A program made the position numbers and the translations under genes. 36,873 bases of DNA from an uncultured Colwellia sp. (lineage in GTDB: Bacteria > Pseudomonadota > Gammaproteobacteria > Enterobacterales > Alteromonadaceae): positions 1 to 36,873 of the forward strand of contig CAJXPG010000021.1 of assembly GCA_913057925.1 (NCBI GenBank). Reading direction: 5' to 3'. This document shows positions 17,431 to 27,600 of the stretch, piece after piece; the first letter of the stretch is position 1; each line of letters begins with the position of its first letter. The notes under the pieces are model-generated. The model was given only the letters and a program-made list of their open reading frames with translations. It ran no database searches and was not told where the DNA came from.

Positions 17431-17686
17431 CTGTTGATCTTTCGAGATTGTTTTTGCAGCAACTTGTTTGGTATTTAGACAAGGCAGAGTATGTGACGTG
17501 AAGCTAGCTACTCGAACATACGATAACGCAGTCTACATTTCAAACAAACGCTGCCCGAAGGGTTCGGCTAAAAGCGCTTTTTTCATTGTTGAGTAGTATT
17601 TGCGTAGAATGACTAGGCGACATACTACTCGCCGCGAATAAAACGCTTTTAGCTCGAACAAAATTTCAACCCTGAAAGATCAACAG
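17431..17686. mobile_element. MITE-like palindromic element, about 256 bp
   Basis: CTGTTGATCTTTC (17431-17443) is exactly inverted at 17674-17686. Inside are nested inverted repeats: GCTAAAAGCG (17567-17576) with 17644-17653, and GAGTAGTAT (17591-17599) with 17622-17630. No open reading frame is present. Terminal inverted repeats, small size and nested hairpins fit a non-autonomous miniature transposon or dispersed palindromic repeat. A target duplication was not resolved. The rest of the 17198-17819 gap holds the two flanking terminators and no gene. Confidence 0.65.
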
Positions 17687-17700
17687 GCCCTAAAGGTAAG

Positions 17701-17734
17701 AAAAAAAAAAGCTCCAGGGATATCCCCGAAGCTT
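17701..17734 (-). terminator. Terminator for the GlyGly-CTERM gene
   Basis: Read on the minus strand, AAGCT (17734-17730) pairs with AGCTT (17713-17709) around an inner GGGATATCCC palindrome (17717-17726), and is followed by a run of Ts (complement of A 17701-17710). It lies about 85 bp after the stop codon. Confidence 0.75.
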
Positions 17735-17819
17735 TACCTTTATAAAGTGTCTCGTCCTGAAATGAAGTCTAACCAAAACGAGTGCTGCTATTGATGATTA
17801 GACTCGGTCAATATGCGCT

Positions 17820-20633
17820 TTATAATGTCCGGCGGCGTAATGATAGCAAGCCTAACATGGCTAATAACCCTGCTGAGAAAGAGCCACCTTCACTTGCTCT
17901 AACCTCAGAATCTGTTACAGGAACATTAAAGGTTACTTCATTAGTCGCACCTTTTTCATCAGTCAGTTTAACGGTAATATTATTATCACCAATGTTAGCT
18001 TTAAGTGGTGTACCCGATAAAATGCCACCTTCTGCTACTTTTAACCAGTATGGGCCAGCAATTTTTTCAATAGTATAGCCATCACTTTCTGCGTCATTTA
18101 TCGCTCGTGCAATGTTCTCTCTATAGGCAACATTACGAGCACCAGCAGCTAATTCAATGGTAGACATTTTAGGTGCATTGTTAAATGCTACAGAGACACT
18201 TACCGTTGTTTCGCCTGTTTGTGCTTTGTTATCGTTAAAGCTTACCGTTGCCGTATGTTCACCACTGGTAAGTTTTGATACATCAGCCGTTAACGCACCA
18301 GTTTCTTCTACTGTTAACCAACTTGACTCACCTTCTAGAGCAAACGTAACAGCGCTAACATCAACATCACCTAAATAAGTAGTTAATTCATCTTTAAGGG
18401 TAACTTTACTACCTTCATTTACACTGGCTGCCGGTAAGGTTATTGTGTTTGCACTCCATTGGATTAACTCAAAAGATTCTGCTAATACACCGGGATCTTC
18501 AATTGAGCCATTTTCCATCCCATCAGCATCATAAATACCTCCATCTTTAATGGTTAATTGAATACAACTATCACCAGCGGTTAAACCATCAAGATATAGC
18601 TCATCATTTGGTGCAGGACAGTTGCCCATTTCATCTTTGGCAGCTGAAGCTATGCTATTGTCGGTATCACTAACAAATTTAGTCCAACCAGATGCTGGCG
18701 TGAATTTGCGGTATTCTGTTTCTTCACCAAGAACTACACCTTCAGGTAAAGGGTAAACGACAGGTGCACTATCACCGGCAGCTGCTAAACCATCAAGTGT
18801 GAAGTTAAATAATCTTGCACCTTCAATAGGTAAGAAACCTTCATCAGTAGTATCTGCATCTGGGTAGCTAGATGCTAAATCATCATTACTAATAGTGGCT
18901 GACTTTGCACTAATACCTTGAGCGCTTGTACTAACACTGCCTAATGACAACGTTAATCCTGCTAGGGTTTTTAATGGCGCTTGCTCTTCAGCTAATGGTA
19001 ATTGAGAGGTATCAGCACTATCATCAAGGTAATCAACGATGCCATCACCGTCTGAATCTTTATTACCCTCGTCAATATCATTGATACCATCGCCATCAGT
19101 ATCTATATCAGCGATTAATTCTGGCAGTGGAGTAGCAATTACTCGAACTTGTGCCGTTAGTGTGCTTGATGGGTATTTCTCAATCGTATTGTTCTCGATA
19201 GCTTGTGCACTTAAGGTGAAATCTCCTGATAATTCGGCAGGAGAAAAGACAAAGCTTGTTCCTGAGCCAAGCAAAGTTTCACTGTTGTTCCAAGTAATGT
19301 CATGGCTATCTTCAGCATTAAAGTCAGTAACATTAACGGTAACAGTAACGTCACCTTTGTTAGCATCAATGTAAGGGATCTCATCAGCATTATTGGCGTT
19401 GATGGTAATGTCATCCACACCACTTTGTGTCAGGGTTAAGCTGATACTTGGCTTAGTATTACCTTCAAAAGCAGTGATGGTAATGGTTTCAGAACTTGCC
19501 TGTACCTTAACCGTTTCTGTTAAGGTTAATACTGCTGTTTGATCCGTTGATGCGCTACCAAGTAAGGTAATGTCTACGTATTGTGCTGTCGTTGCTGAGG
19601 CTGCATCTTCAAAGGTTATTGTGCCACTTTCAGCACTCGCCGCTTCACCGGTCACTGTGTAATCAATGATAGCTGGATAGTCTTCTGCTGGTCCTGATAA
19701 AGCAATGCTTGCAGTCGCGGTCGCGCCAGCAGGTAATAAGGTTGTTTCAGGGGCAGTTAATACGATGTAAGGCTTGATTTTTACCGTTACATCTTTAGTT
19801 GACGTATTACCCGCAGCATCGGTAGCTTGTAAAGTAACGGTATGCTTGCCCGATAATAAGCTTGCCTCACCAACAATAGTTGCAGCAATGACGCCGTCAG
19901 TATCATCAGTTGCGTTAATATCCAATGAGCCGCTAACAAGATCCACTTCACCACTAATATCGGTACTTACAGTCGTGGCATTGATGACGATATCTTCAAT
20001 TTCAGCTGGGAATACTGGTTTGGTGGTATCGCCAGTAGGCTCTGGTTCAACGGAACTAGCTTTAGTGGTGATGGTTAATGTTGGTCGGAATTCTGCGCTG
20101 GCTTCACTCGAGTAATATTTGGTAGCTCTGGCATCGGCATCAGCAATGTTAATCATAAAGGTAAAGGTACCATTTCCTTCAATACCTGCCGCAATATCAA
20201 AATCAGCGGTTGCACCAACGGCAATATCTGTTGCCGTAGCGATTGTATCTGTAACGGCAGCGAGAAGATCATCGTCATTTAAATCAGTTAGAGTGGTTTG
20301 ATCCCAGCTAGGAGCGCCAGGAATGGCAGCGATATAAGTGTCGGGAATGTTGCCAGACTTATTGCCTTGGGCTGTAAGGGTTAGAATCGCGGTATCTACA
20401 ACATGACCATCTGGTATTCCAGCCACGGTAAACTGCATAAAAGCACGCATCTTACCTGTGTCGATACGAAGTGTAGTTTGGGTGCCGTAATTAGAGCCTG
20501 AGCCCGCTCCACTGCCATTTGTCCAAGTATCTTGAACTGCGCTTAACGGACCTATATCAGCAGCTAATGCCGTTTGCGTGAAGCTTGAAATAATTGCCGC
20601 AGCAACTAGTGATTTGTAATGCTTTTTGTTCAT
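17820..20633 (-). CDS. Multidomain surface protein with CBM96-like domain and GlyGly-CTERM tail
   Basis: This 937-residue protein starts at ATG behind AGGGGATC. A signal peptide ends in QTALAAD (~25). Residues ~27-190 match the DNRLRE/CBM96-type fold (VQDTWTNGSGAGSGSNYGTQ, LRIDTGKMRAFMQFTV, DTYIAAIPGAPSWDQTTLTD). Next comes a HYR-like Ig domain (~205-290, VTLQATDAAGNTSTKDVTVK) and a Calx-beta-like stretch (~290-390). Calcium-binding thrombospondin-3 repeats lie at ~508-536 (DTDGDGINDIDEGNKDSDGD). A choice-of-anchor-U-like region covers ~565-725, and two Ig-like domains ~735-910 follow. The end, EGGSFSAGLLAMLGLLSLRR, is a GlyGly-CTERM tail, cleaved by rhombosortase and linked to type II secretion in known cases. 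It likely binds a glycan at the cell surface. It is divergent from a CAZyme-type TonB receptor; a palindrome lies in the shared upstream region. Confidence 0.85.
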   Translation of the reverse strand: MNKKHYKSLVAAAIISSFTQTALAADIGPLSAVQDTWTNGSGAGSGSNYGTQTTLRIDTGKMRAFMQFTVAGIPDGHVVDTAILTLTAQGNKSGNIPDTYIAAIPGAPSWDQTTLTDLNDDDLLAAVTDTIATATDIAVGATADFDIAAGIEGNGTFTFMINIADADARATKYYSSEASAEFRPTLTITTKASSVEPEPTGDTTKPVFPAEIEDIVINATTVSTDISGEVDLVSGSLDINATDDTDGVIAATIVGEASLLSGKHTVTLQATDAAGNTSTKDVTVKIKPYIVLTAPETTLLPAGATATASIALSGPAEDYPAIIDYTVTGEAASAESGTITFEDAASATTAQYVDITLLGSASTDQTAVLTLTETVKVQASSETITITAFEGNTKPSISLTLTQSGVDDITINANNADEIPYIDANKGDVTVTVNVTDFNAEDSHDITWNNSETLLGSGTSFVFSPAELSGDFTLSAQAIENNTIEKYPSSTLTAQVRVIATPLPELIADIDTDGDGINDIDEGNKDSDGDGIVDYLDDSADTSQLPLAEEQAPLKTLAGLTLSLGSVSTSAQGISAKSATISNDDLASSYPDADTTDEGFLPIEGARLFNFTLDGLAAAGDSAPVVYPLPEGVVLGEETEYRKFTPASGWTKFVSDTDNSIASAAKDEMGNCPAPNDELYLDGLTAGDSCIQLTIKDGGIYDADGMENGSIEDPGVLAESFELIQWSANTITLPAASVNEGSKVTLKDELTTYLGDVDVSAVTFALEGESSWLTVEETGALTADVSKLTSGEHTATVSFNDNKAQTGETTVSVSVAFNNAPKMSTIELAAGARNVAYRENIARAINDAESDGYTIEKIAGPYWLKVAEGGILSGTPLKANIGDNNITVKLTDEKGATNEVTFNVPVTDSEVRASEGGSFSAGLLAMLGLLSLRRRTL

Positions 20634-21138
20634 GTGATCCCCTATCTCTATTTATTATATATGTTTTTCAGGTTCTTAAACGTTACTTAGTAAAAACACT
20701 TGTTAGATGTTTTTTATTGTTATAAGGCACGTTGTTGGGCGGTAGCCTCATTTTTGCTCAATTTACATATTGTTCGTCTTTATATTGTTGTTTTTTCAAT
20801 ATGTAAAAGTGAAAGAGGTACTCTCTAGCCCTTTCTGTAATTAATATATAGAATAAAACACCTATAAATAATTTAATTTGTATCAAGTTGTCGCAAATGT
20901 CATTTCTTACGACAGATTGATACAATGTTATGTTTTTTCAGGCTAGCGCTCAGTATGTTTTTTACCTTATTGTTACAACATGATTTGTTTGTTATTAACA
21001 AAGTCCACTTTGAGTTTGGGCTGTTGTTTCGAGATGACAGGGGAGTGCCTTTAATTGCCAAGGGCTAAAAGTCACCATTATTAAAATGATCATTCAAAAA
21101 AAAACAATAATTTGATATAAATGTCGTAGGGGAAGAAA
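20634..21138. other. Divergent promoter region between surface protein and receptor
   Basis: About 505 bp with no coding sequence. It contains palindrome copy C at 20880-20923, roughly midway, and AT-rich stretches that must hold both promoters. The ribosome-binding sites are GGGGA for the minus gene and AGGGGAAG for the plus gene. Confidence 0.6.
20880..20923. promoter_or_regulatory. Palindrome copy C in the divergent region
   Basis: The left arm GTATCAAGTTGTCGCAAA (20880-20897) differs by one base from the perfect copy at 14103. The right arm (inverse of GTATCAATCTGTCGTAA) differs by a few bases. Total length is 44 bp, the same as copy A. Confidence 0.65.
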
Positions 21139-24045
21139 GTGCAGAATCAATTTAAAAAAACTAAAATAGCGAGTTATGTATGCTTAGCACTTGCAAGTAC
21201 TACATCAGCTGCAGCTGAAAAAAATAAGAAAGCTGAAGATGTTGAAGTCATTGAAGTTACCGGTGTACGTTCAAGTTTAAACTCAGCATTAAATGCCAAG
21301 AAACATGCTGAAAGTATTTCAGATTCGATTATTGCCGAAGAAATCGGTAAATCTTCTGATGAAAATATAGCCCAAGCACTTTCGCGAGTTTCAGGTGTTT
21401 CATTAGATAGAAACGGTGGTGATGCACAGACTATTACTGTACGTGGTGTAAAAGCGTCACTTAACGATATCAAGCTTAACGGCGTATCGATGACCAGTAA
21501 TACTGATAACCAAGCCGTTGACTTAAGTTTATTCTCAGCTGATATTCTAAGCCGCATTGATGTGGTTAAATCTCCTGCGGCGAACCAAGAAGAAGGTTCA
21601 TTGGGTGCATCTATTAATTTACAAACCCGTGCGCCATTATCAGCTAATAAAAATGTTAACGTTTTCTCAGTTGAAGCACGTTATAACGAATTAGCTGAAG
21701 AAGTTACGCCAAGATTTGCTTATTCTGGCTTATATCAATTTACCGATAGTATCGGTATTGCAGGCTCACTATTTCACGACCAACAAAGTGTACGTAAAGA
21801 AGAGTTTTCAACCAATGGTTGGCGACTAAACAGTGAGCAAACTAACAATAAAGCTTTTGATAATGCCACCAATGTATTAACAGGTGAAAAAATGCCTGAA
21901 GGTACTCCAGGTATGATGCCTGATGGTGCTAAAGCGCGGGTAAACCTTGATGATAAACTCAAACAAGGAGGTACTTTTACTTTTCAAATGCGCCCAGGTG
22001 ATGATACCAATATTCGCTTTGATACCTCTTTTTCTCGTCAAGAAATAGACCATATTCACTCGCAAACACGTTTAAATAATTTAGACCGCGCTGCAGGTAG
22101 TACGCTTGCTGAAATAGGTTTGTTACCGGGTAATAGTGAAGATGCAAGTACAGTGGTAAGTGCTTTTTCTAAAAAACCAGGCACGCAAGCGCAAAATGGT
22201 CAGTGGACAAATACTACAGATACTTTAGTTACCGGTTTAGAAGTCGATCACGCTATTAATGATTACTGGTTAGTAAAAGGGAGAGTAGGTCACTCTAGTA
22301 CCGCGCAAGAGTGGAGTGACAGCAATAAAGTAAACTGGTGGGCAAAAGGCGCAACAACGCCATCAAATAGTCCTTCTGATTGGTGTGGCGTAAATTACGT
22401 TGACGGTCCACAAGGGGACTATTTACCTGAATTTAGTTATTGCTCTAACTGGAATAATGATGATCCTAGTGGCTGGATGATGGGGCAGGCACGCGTAGAA
22501 ATGCGTGAAGTTGATGATAGTAAAACCAGTGCTTATTTAGATGCCAGTCGCTCTTTTGATTCAAGCTTTATTACCTCGGTTGAATTTGGTGTTAAATATA
22601 CCGACCGAACAAAAGCGGTACTTCATGATGAAGCGGTGAAAAAGTGGAAAGAGTTCGATGATCCATCAACTAAAATATTTGCTGATTCTATTGAAGGGGT
22701 CATGGAAAGCTCAATTACCGATGGTCACTTCTTAGGAGGTATTGCACCCGTTGGTATGCCAACTACTTGGTTATCTCCAGACATTGATGCCAGTATCGCT
22801 GCAGCCTTTCCAAATGGTACTGACGGTTTATTTGTATCCAGCCCATTAAAAACTTGGGAAGTAGATGAACAAACCTATGGTGCTTATATTCAAGCAAACT
22901 TTGAATTTTTAGACGGTGATATCAACGGTAACTTCGGTGTTCGTTATGCAAATACCAAAGTTGAAGGTCGCAGTCACTCAGGTTATGAATATCCAAGCGA
23001 TATTATGTTTGAAGTTGATGGCGTTAGTGTACCTGCCAGTGATTATGATGAGCCTGTTGCAGTAACAGAAGAGCATGACTATGCTGAGTTCTTACCTAGT
23101 TTTACCTTAAACTACCTCCTTAATGAAGACATAGTGCTTCGTACTAGCGCGGCACGTGTAATGGCGCGCCCAAGTGTCGATGATCTAAACCCAAGCTTTC
23201 GCCTTAATTCATCAAACATGAATGCAACACCTTATGCTAAAGGCGGAAATACTCAACTTGACCCGTTTTTAGCCGATCAATTTGATTTTTCAGCAGAATG
23301 GTATTTTGAAGAAGGTGCGTTATTATCAGCGGCATTCTTCTATAAAGATTTCCAAAGCTTTAGTTATGACTCGTCAGTCTTTAAAGAGTTTGAGAACCCA
23401 ATTGATGGTAACTGTATTGTTGACCGTTCAGCCATACCTGGTGATGAGCAACTAACCGCAACTGCGCCTTGTGCTTATGTGCCATATAGTACCTCTGTTA
23501 ATGGTGCTTCAGCTGACATTAAGGGTTTAGAGATGGCTTATCAACAAAGCTATGACTTTTTACCAGGTTTGCTAAAACATCTTGGTAGCTCAATTAATTA
23601 TACTTACGCTGATAGTGAAGCGATTGTTGATCCTGATGATGAGAGCAACCCGTATAATGGTTTACCATTTATCAATACCTCAAAACACTCAGCTAACGCG
23701 ACAGTGTATTGGGAAAATGATGATATGAGTTTCCGTTTTGCTTATGCTTATAGAACCAAAGCGTTAGTTGATACCACTTCAGGTAACAGCAGTAAGATAC
23801 GTGACGATCGTGGTACGTTAGATTTTACCGCTAACTTTGATATTACCAAGGCATTAAAACTTAGCTTCTCAGCGACTAACTTAACGGAAAGTTATGACCG
23901 AATCTACAACGTGCTAACTGCGCCTGAAGATACAGGCTTAACGAAAGAGTTTGATGGTGACTTAGGCAGTGTTAATGACACACGTGTAGATCAAATCTAT
24001 AACTACGGTAGAAGTTACCGTTTATCAATGCGTTATAGCTTCTAA
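21139..24045 (+). CDS. TonB-dependent outer-membrane receptor, CAZyme-locus type
   Basis: The protein has 968 residues; the start is GTG 21139 behind AGGGGAAG. The signal peptide ends near SAAA (~25). A TonB-box-like VEVIEVTGVR precedes the plug (residues ~35-170). Plug marks are SLNSALNAKKHAESISDSII, ENIAQALSRVSGVSLDR, ITVRGVKASLNDIKLNGV and DILSRIDVVKSPAANQEEGS. The remainder is a 22-strand barrel ending in SMRYSF with the terminal Phe needed for assembly. This plug style is typical of Xanthomonas/Caulobacter-type receptors found in polysaccharide-uptake loci, so oligosaccharide import is likely. Energy would come from TonB-ExbBD, a set of which is encoded at 29-31 kb. A terminator follows. 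Regulation may be through palindrome copy C. Confidence 0.95.
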   Translation: MQNQFKKTKIASYVCLALASTTSAAAEKNKKAEDVEVIEVTGVRSSLNSALNAKKHAESISDSIIAEEIGKSSDENIAQALSRVSGVSLDRNGGDAQTITVRGVKASLNDIKLNGVSMTSNTDNQAVDLSLFSADILSRIDVVKSPAANQEEGSLGASINLQTRAPLSANKNVNVFSVEARYNELAEEVTPRFAYSGLYQFTDSIGIAGSLFHDQQSVRKEEFSTNGWRLNSEQTNNKAFDNATNVLTGEKMPEGTPGMMPDGAKARVNLDDKLKQGGTFTFQMRPGDDTNIRFDTSFSRQEIDHIHSQTRLNNLDRAAGSTLAEIGLLPGNSEDASTVVSAFSKKPGTQAQNGQWTNTTDTLVTGLEVDHAINDYWLVKGRVGHSSTAQEWSDSNKVNWWAKGATTPSNSPSDWCGVNYVDGPQGDYLPEFSYCSNWNNDDPSGWMMGQARVEMREVDDSKTSAYLDASRSFDSSFITSVEFGVKYTDRTKAVLHDEAVKKWKEFDDPSTKIFADSIEGVMESSITDGHFLGGIAPVGMPTTWLSPDIDASIAAAFPNGTDGLFVSSPLKTWEVDEQTYGAYIQANFEFLDGDINGNFGVRYANTKVEGRSHSGYEYPSDIMFEVDGVSVPASDYDEPVAVTEEHDYAEFLPSFTLNYLLNEDIVLRTSAARVMARPSVDDLNPSFRLNSSNMNATPYAKGGNTQLDPFLADQFDFSAEWYFEEGALLSAAFFYKDFQSFSYDSSVFKEFENPIDGNCIVDRSAIPGDEQLTATAPCAYVPYSTSVNGASADIKGLEMAYQQSYDFLPGLLKHLGSSINYTYADSEAIVDPDDESNPYNGLPFINTSKHSANATVYWENDDMSFRFAYAYRTKALVDTTSGNSSKIRDDRGTLDFTANFDITKALKLSFSATNLTESYDRIYNVLTAPEDTGLTKEFDGDLGSVNDTRVDQIYNYGRSYRLSMRYSF

Positions 24046-24070
24046 AATAAGTTAGATTGTTAATCTGATA

Positions 24071-24098
24071 AAAAAGAGCAGTTAATACTGCTCTTTTT
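24071..24098 (+). terminator. Rho-independent terminator after the receptor gene
   Basis: AAAAAGAGCAG (24071-24081) pairs with CTGCTCTTTTT (24088-24098), 6-nt loop, with further Ts to 24101. Confidence 0.9.
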
Positions 24099-24101
24099 TT
24101 T

Positions 24102-24696
24102 GCCTTAAATTTGATGCTTTATACTTAACCAAGCCTTTTATAATTAAAATTGTTAGGAAAAGTTGTATAGACATAGTCTTTTAATGAATTAAATAGCACT
24201 AACGCTAAGCATTTCAAGCGGATTGTCAATCATCGTTCTATTCATTTTCTGAGCATTCTTGCTCTATTCAATATAGGCAAGCATGAAGTTAGTTGGACAA
24301 TTACATCAGTAGTGCCACTCAGTTGCACTAAGGTTAGCAGTCATTATCATCTAACACGGCCTTCTAATAACAATTAGTTTAACCAGTGAATAACGTTAGG
24401 TTTGTCACTAACAAATTAAGAGCATTTTGTGGTAAAAGTGGGTTTTAGACTTTAGCCATTGAATAGTTAAAAATAGTTCACCCCGAATGACTTCTTGGTG
24501 CGCAAAGCGGAATAAAACCAGTCAAAATCTTAAACGTCAACTCTCCGATCATATAGCGGACATAAATTTTATAATCCTAAGGCGCTTTGGGGCACTTTGC
24601 GCCTTAGAATATATCATGACTTTTTGTGTCTTTTTTATATTAGAATTTCGCCGATTCTTAGCCGTGCATTATGCATTTTTAATATTAATAATACTG
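24102..24696. other. Intergenic region between receptor and RND pump genes
   Basis: About 595 bp between convergent genes. An open frame exists on the plus strand from 24487 but has no ribosome-binding site or family resemblance, so I do not call it. The notable element is a hairpin at 24574-24610. Confidence 0.5.
24574..24610 (+). repeat. Hairpin with GGGCACTTTG loop, copy 2
   Basis: CTAAGGCGC (24577-24585) pairs with GCGCCTTAG (24599-24607), with a few more pairs outside, around loop TTTGGGGCACTTT. It is preceded by TAAATTTTATAAT, nearly as in the copy at 6396-6426. It might also terminate the RND transcript, but no T run follows. Confidence 0.5.
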
Positions 24697-27600
24697 CTAA
24701 CTTGATGCTTTTAATCTTGAGGTATTTATACTCGAATTTATGAGTGATTTACTATTATGACTTTTGGTTTTTAATTGCTCTGATAATGTAAACATAGCCG
24801 GGCTTAATAATAAAATAGTGGCAATAGAAAATACCGATCCAAAACTTAAACTAATGACCATAGGTACTAAATATAATGCCTGTGTGGATGTTTCAAACAG
24901 CATAGGAAATAAACCTGCGGCAGTGGTTACAGCAGTTAGTACAACGGGGCGAAAACGATTTAAAGCAGCTTCAATTACCGCTTCTTTATAATCCATACCT
25001 TCCTTTTTCAAGGTTTTAACTTTAAGTAACATAACGAATGAGCCATTAATCACTAACCCAGAAAGCGCAATCATGCCAAATAAGCTCATCACGCTAAACG
25101 AATAACCCATCACAATATGCCCTAACATAGCGGCTGCTAAACAAAAGGGAATAATAAGTAGTACTAAAATAGCGTCGAGATAACTGCGGAATATTATCGC
25201 TAACATGGCAAAAATAAGCGCGAATGCTAGGCCTACGCCTTTTATTATTTCCGAATTAACTTTAGATTCAATTCGAGCATCACCGCCAAGTTCTACCTCA
25301 AGCTCTGGGTATTTAGCGCTTAATTTGCTTAATAAGTCTTCTTCAACCGTTTTGAGTATCAACGAGGCATTGGCTACTTGCCTTAATATGCTAGCGGTAA
25401 CTTCCACTAACTGAATGCCGTCAACACGGTTAATGCTTGTAGCTGCTTTAGAGGTGGTGATATTAGCCACTTGGCTTAATTCTACACTGTCGCCATTAGG
25501 TGCCGTAATTATTAATCGGTTGAGTTGATTGGCATAATACTGCTGGTTTCTTTGCATCATCACTCTTACTTTTACTTCATCGCCCGCCACTATTTGTCGA
25601 ATGGCTTCGCCGCCAAAAAATCGTAAACGAATTAACTCACCTAAGCTGTCACTGGTAAAACCAAGGTTTTTTCCTAACGGTGTTGGCGTAAGGTTATATT
25701 GTAGTTTGCCATCCATCAATGCACTATCAATATCAGTTACGCCTGATATTCTATTGAGTCCGTTCATTAACTCATTGGTGGCGAGGGTTAGTATGTCAGC
25801 ATCTTTATGGCCCAATTCTATTACCAGTTCTTTGCCACCACCAGGACCAACTTGATAGTCAAAGAAAATTGATTTAACGCCAGGTACTTCACCAATATTT
25901 ATCCGCCAAGCATCGACAAACTCTTTAGCGGTAAAATTGCGTTGATCATCTGCAACAATCATAAAAGTTGACGAGCCACTGCTTGAGCCAATATCTTGCA
26001 TGCGAAACTTATAATCGTCTTGCCCGTTTAAGCTATCAATGGCTTTTATACCTGCCGCTTCAATATAATTAATAATGTCAATTTTATCTTTTAATGGCGC
26101 GCCCGTTGGGAATTCAACCTCGGCATCTATTCGTGTAGATTCAATTTTAGGCACAAAGCTTGAATCAACTCGGCCACTATAAACCCATGAAAAAACCAGT
26201 GTAGCCAGTGATAAGAAGATGATAATTATCGTAACAGGGTTATTGCAACTGGTTCTTAACCACTTAGCATAAATGGCTGTTTTAAAGTGATCGAAACGCT
26301 TAAAGCAATGAGCTTGAACGTTAGATATAACGCGAAAACGCATTGGCTTATCAATATGGCGTAAATGAAGCGGTAAAATTAATAAGGCTTCAATGAGAGA
26401 AACAATAAAAATGGCAAAAATGAGTAAGGTCATGGGTTTATACATAACACCAAGCTCACCCGGTACATACAGCAATGGTATAAACGCGATAATGTTGGTT
26501 GCCACTGAAAATACCACAGGTAAAGTCATCTCTTTCACCCCATCTTTAAGGGCTATATTCATCGCAATACCTTGCTGTACTTTCAGGTAAATGTTTTCAG
26601 CAACAATTACCGCATCATCAACCAGTATTCCTAAGGTAATGATAAAAGCAAAGAGGGTGATCATGTTGATGGGGATATCGAGTAATGGCATGATTCCTAA
26701 GGTGCCGATAATAGAAATAGGTATGCCCATGCTTACCCAAAAAGCTAATCTTAAATCAAGAAAAAGGGATAAGACTAAGATAACCAACAACATGCCAATA
26801 AGACCATTACTGGTTAACAAGTTAATGCGTTGACTAAAAGGCTCCGACTGATCTTGCAGTATGGTTAACGTTAATCCTGCGGGGGTTTTTGATTTATAGT
26901 CTGCAATAAATGCTTGAATGTCTTTGCTTATCTCTATTGGTTTACTGCTTTTATTTTGATAAACCTTTAGTTCTAAGCCTGCTTCACTATTGACTTTAAA
27001 CGGTCTTGTTTGACCTTGAAAGCTATCGCTAATGGTTGCAATGTCAGCGAGTGTCACGCTATTGCCACTGCCGTCAGTAATGATAGTTATGTCTGAAAAC
27101 TGCTCGGATAATTCTTTTCGACCCAAGGTTCTAATTAAAATTTCACCACCTTGCGTATTAATACTTCCTGCAGGTACATCGGTCACCGATGTTTTCACTT
27201 TAGATAAAACTTGCGCTAAAGTGAGCTGATATTGACGTAATTTTACTTGATTAAGTTCAATGACTATTTCAGGGGAACGTGCACCTTGGATGTCAATTTT
27301 TGCTAAATCAAGTGCGTCTAACATCGCTTGTTTTAGTTGTGAGGCTTCACGGTAGAGCAGCAATTCTGATACATTACCATGCAGTCCAATTTCAACAATA
27401 CTGTCAAGCTCCTCAACAAAGGTAATCGTTGGATTTTCCATTTCAATGGGGAAGCTATTTATGCCCTCGATACTGTTTTTAACTTGCGACAATATAGTGT
27501 CAGGATTAACGCCTTCAATTAACTCTACTATGATTTCAGCGGAGCCTTCGTAAGCATTGGCGCTTATTCGATCAATATTAGGGTTGTCTCTTAACTGATG

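Noticed and set aside
19039-20113. Plus-strand open frames opposite the 937-residue protein
   Set aside because: They are low-complexity Ser/Val/Thr-rich antisense shadows of the repetitive surface protein and lack ribosome-binding sites.
24574-24610. Integron attC-like site (GCGGAC plus long hairpin)
   Set aside because: The characteristic attC core ends (RYYYAAC and GTTRRRY) are not seen, no cassette array or integrase is present, and the second copy at 6396 also lacks them.
24487-24705. Open frame of 72 codons on the plus strand between the receptor and the RND pump
   Set aside because: No ribosome-binding site, no family resemblance, it runs through the 24577-24607 hairpin and overlaps the end of the pump gene on the other strand.
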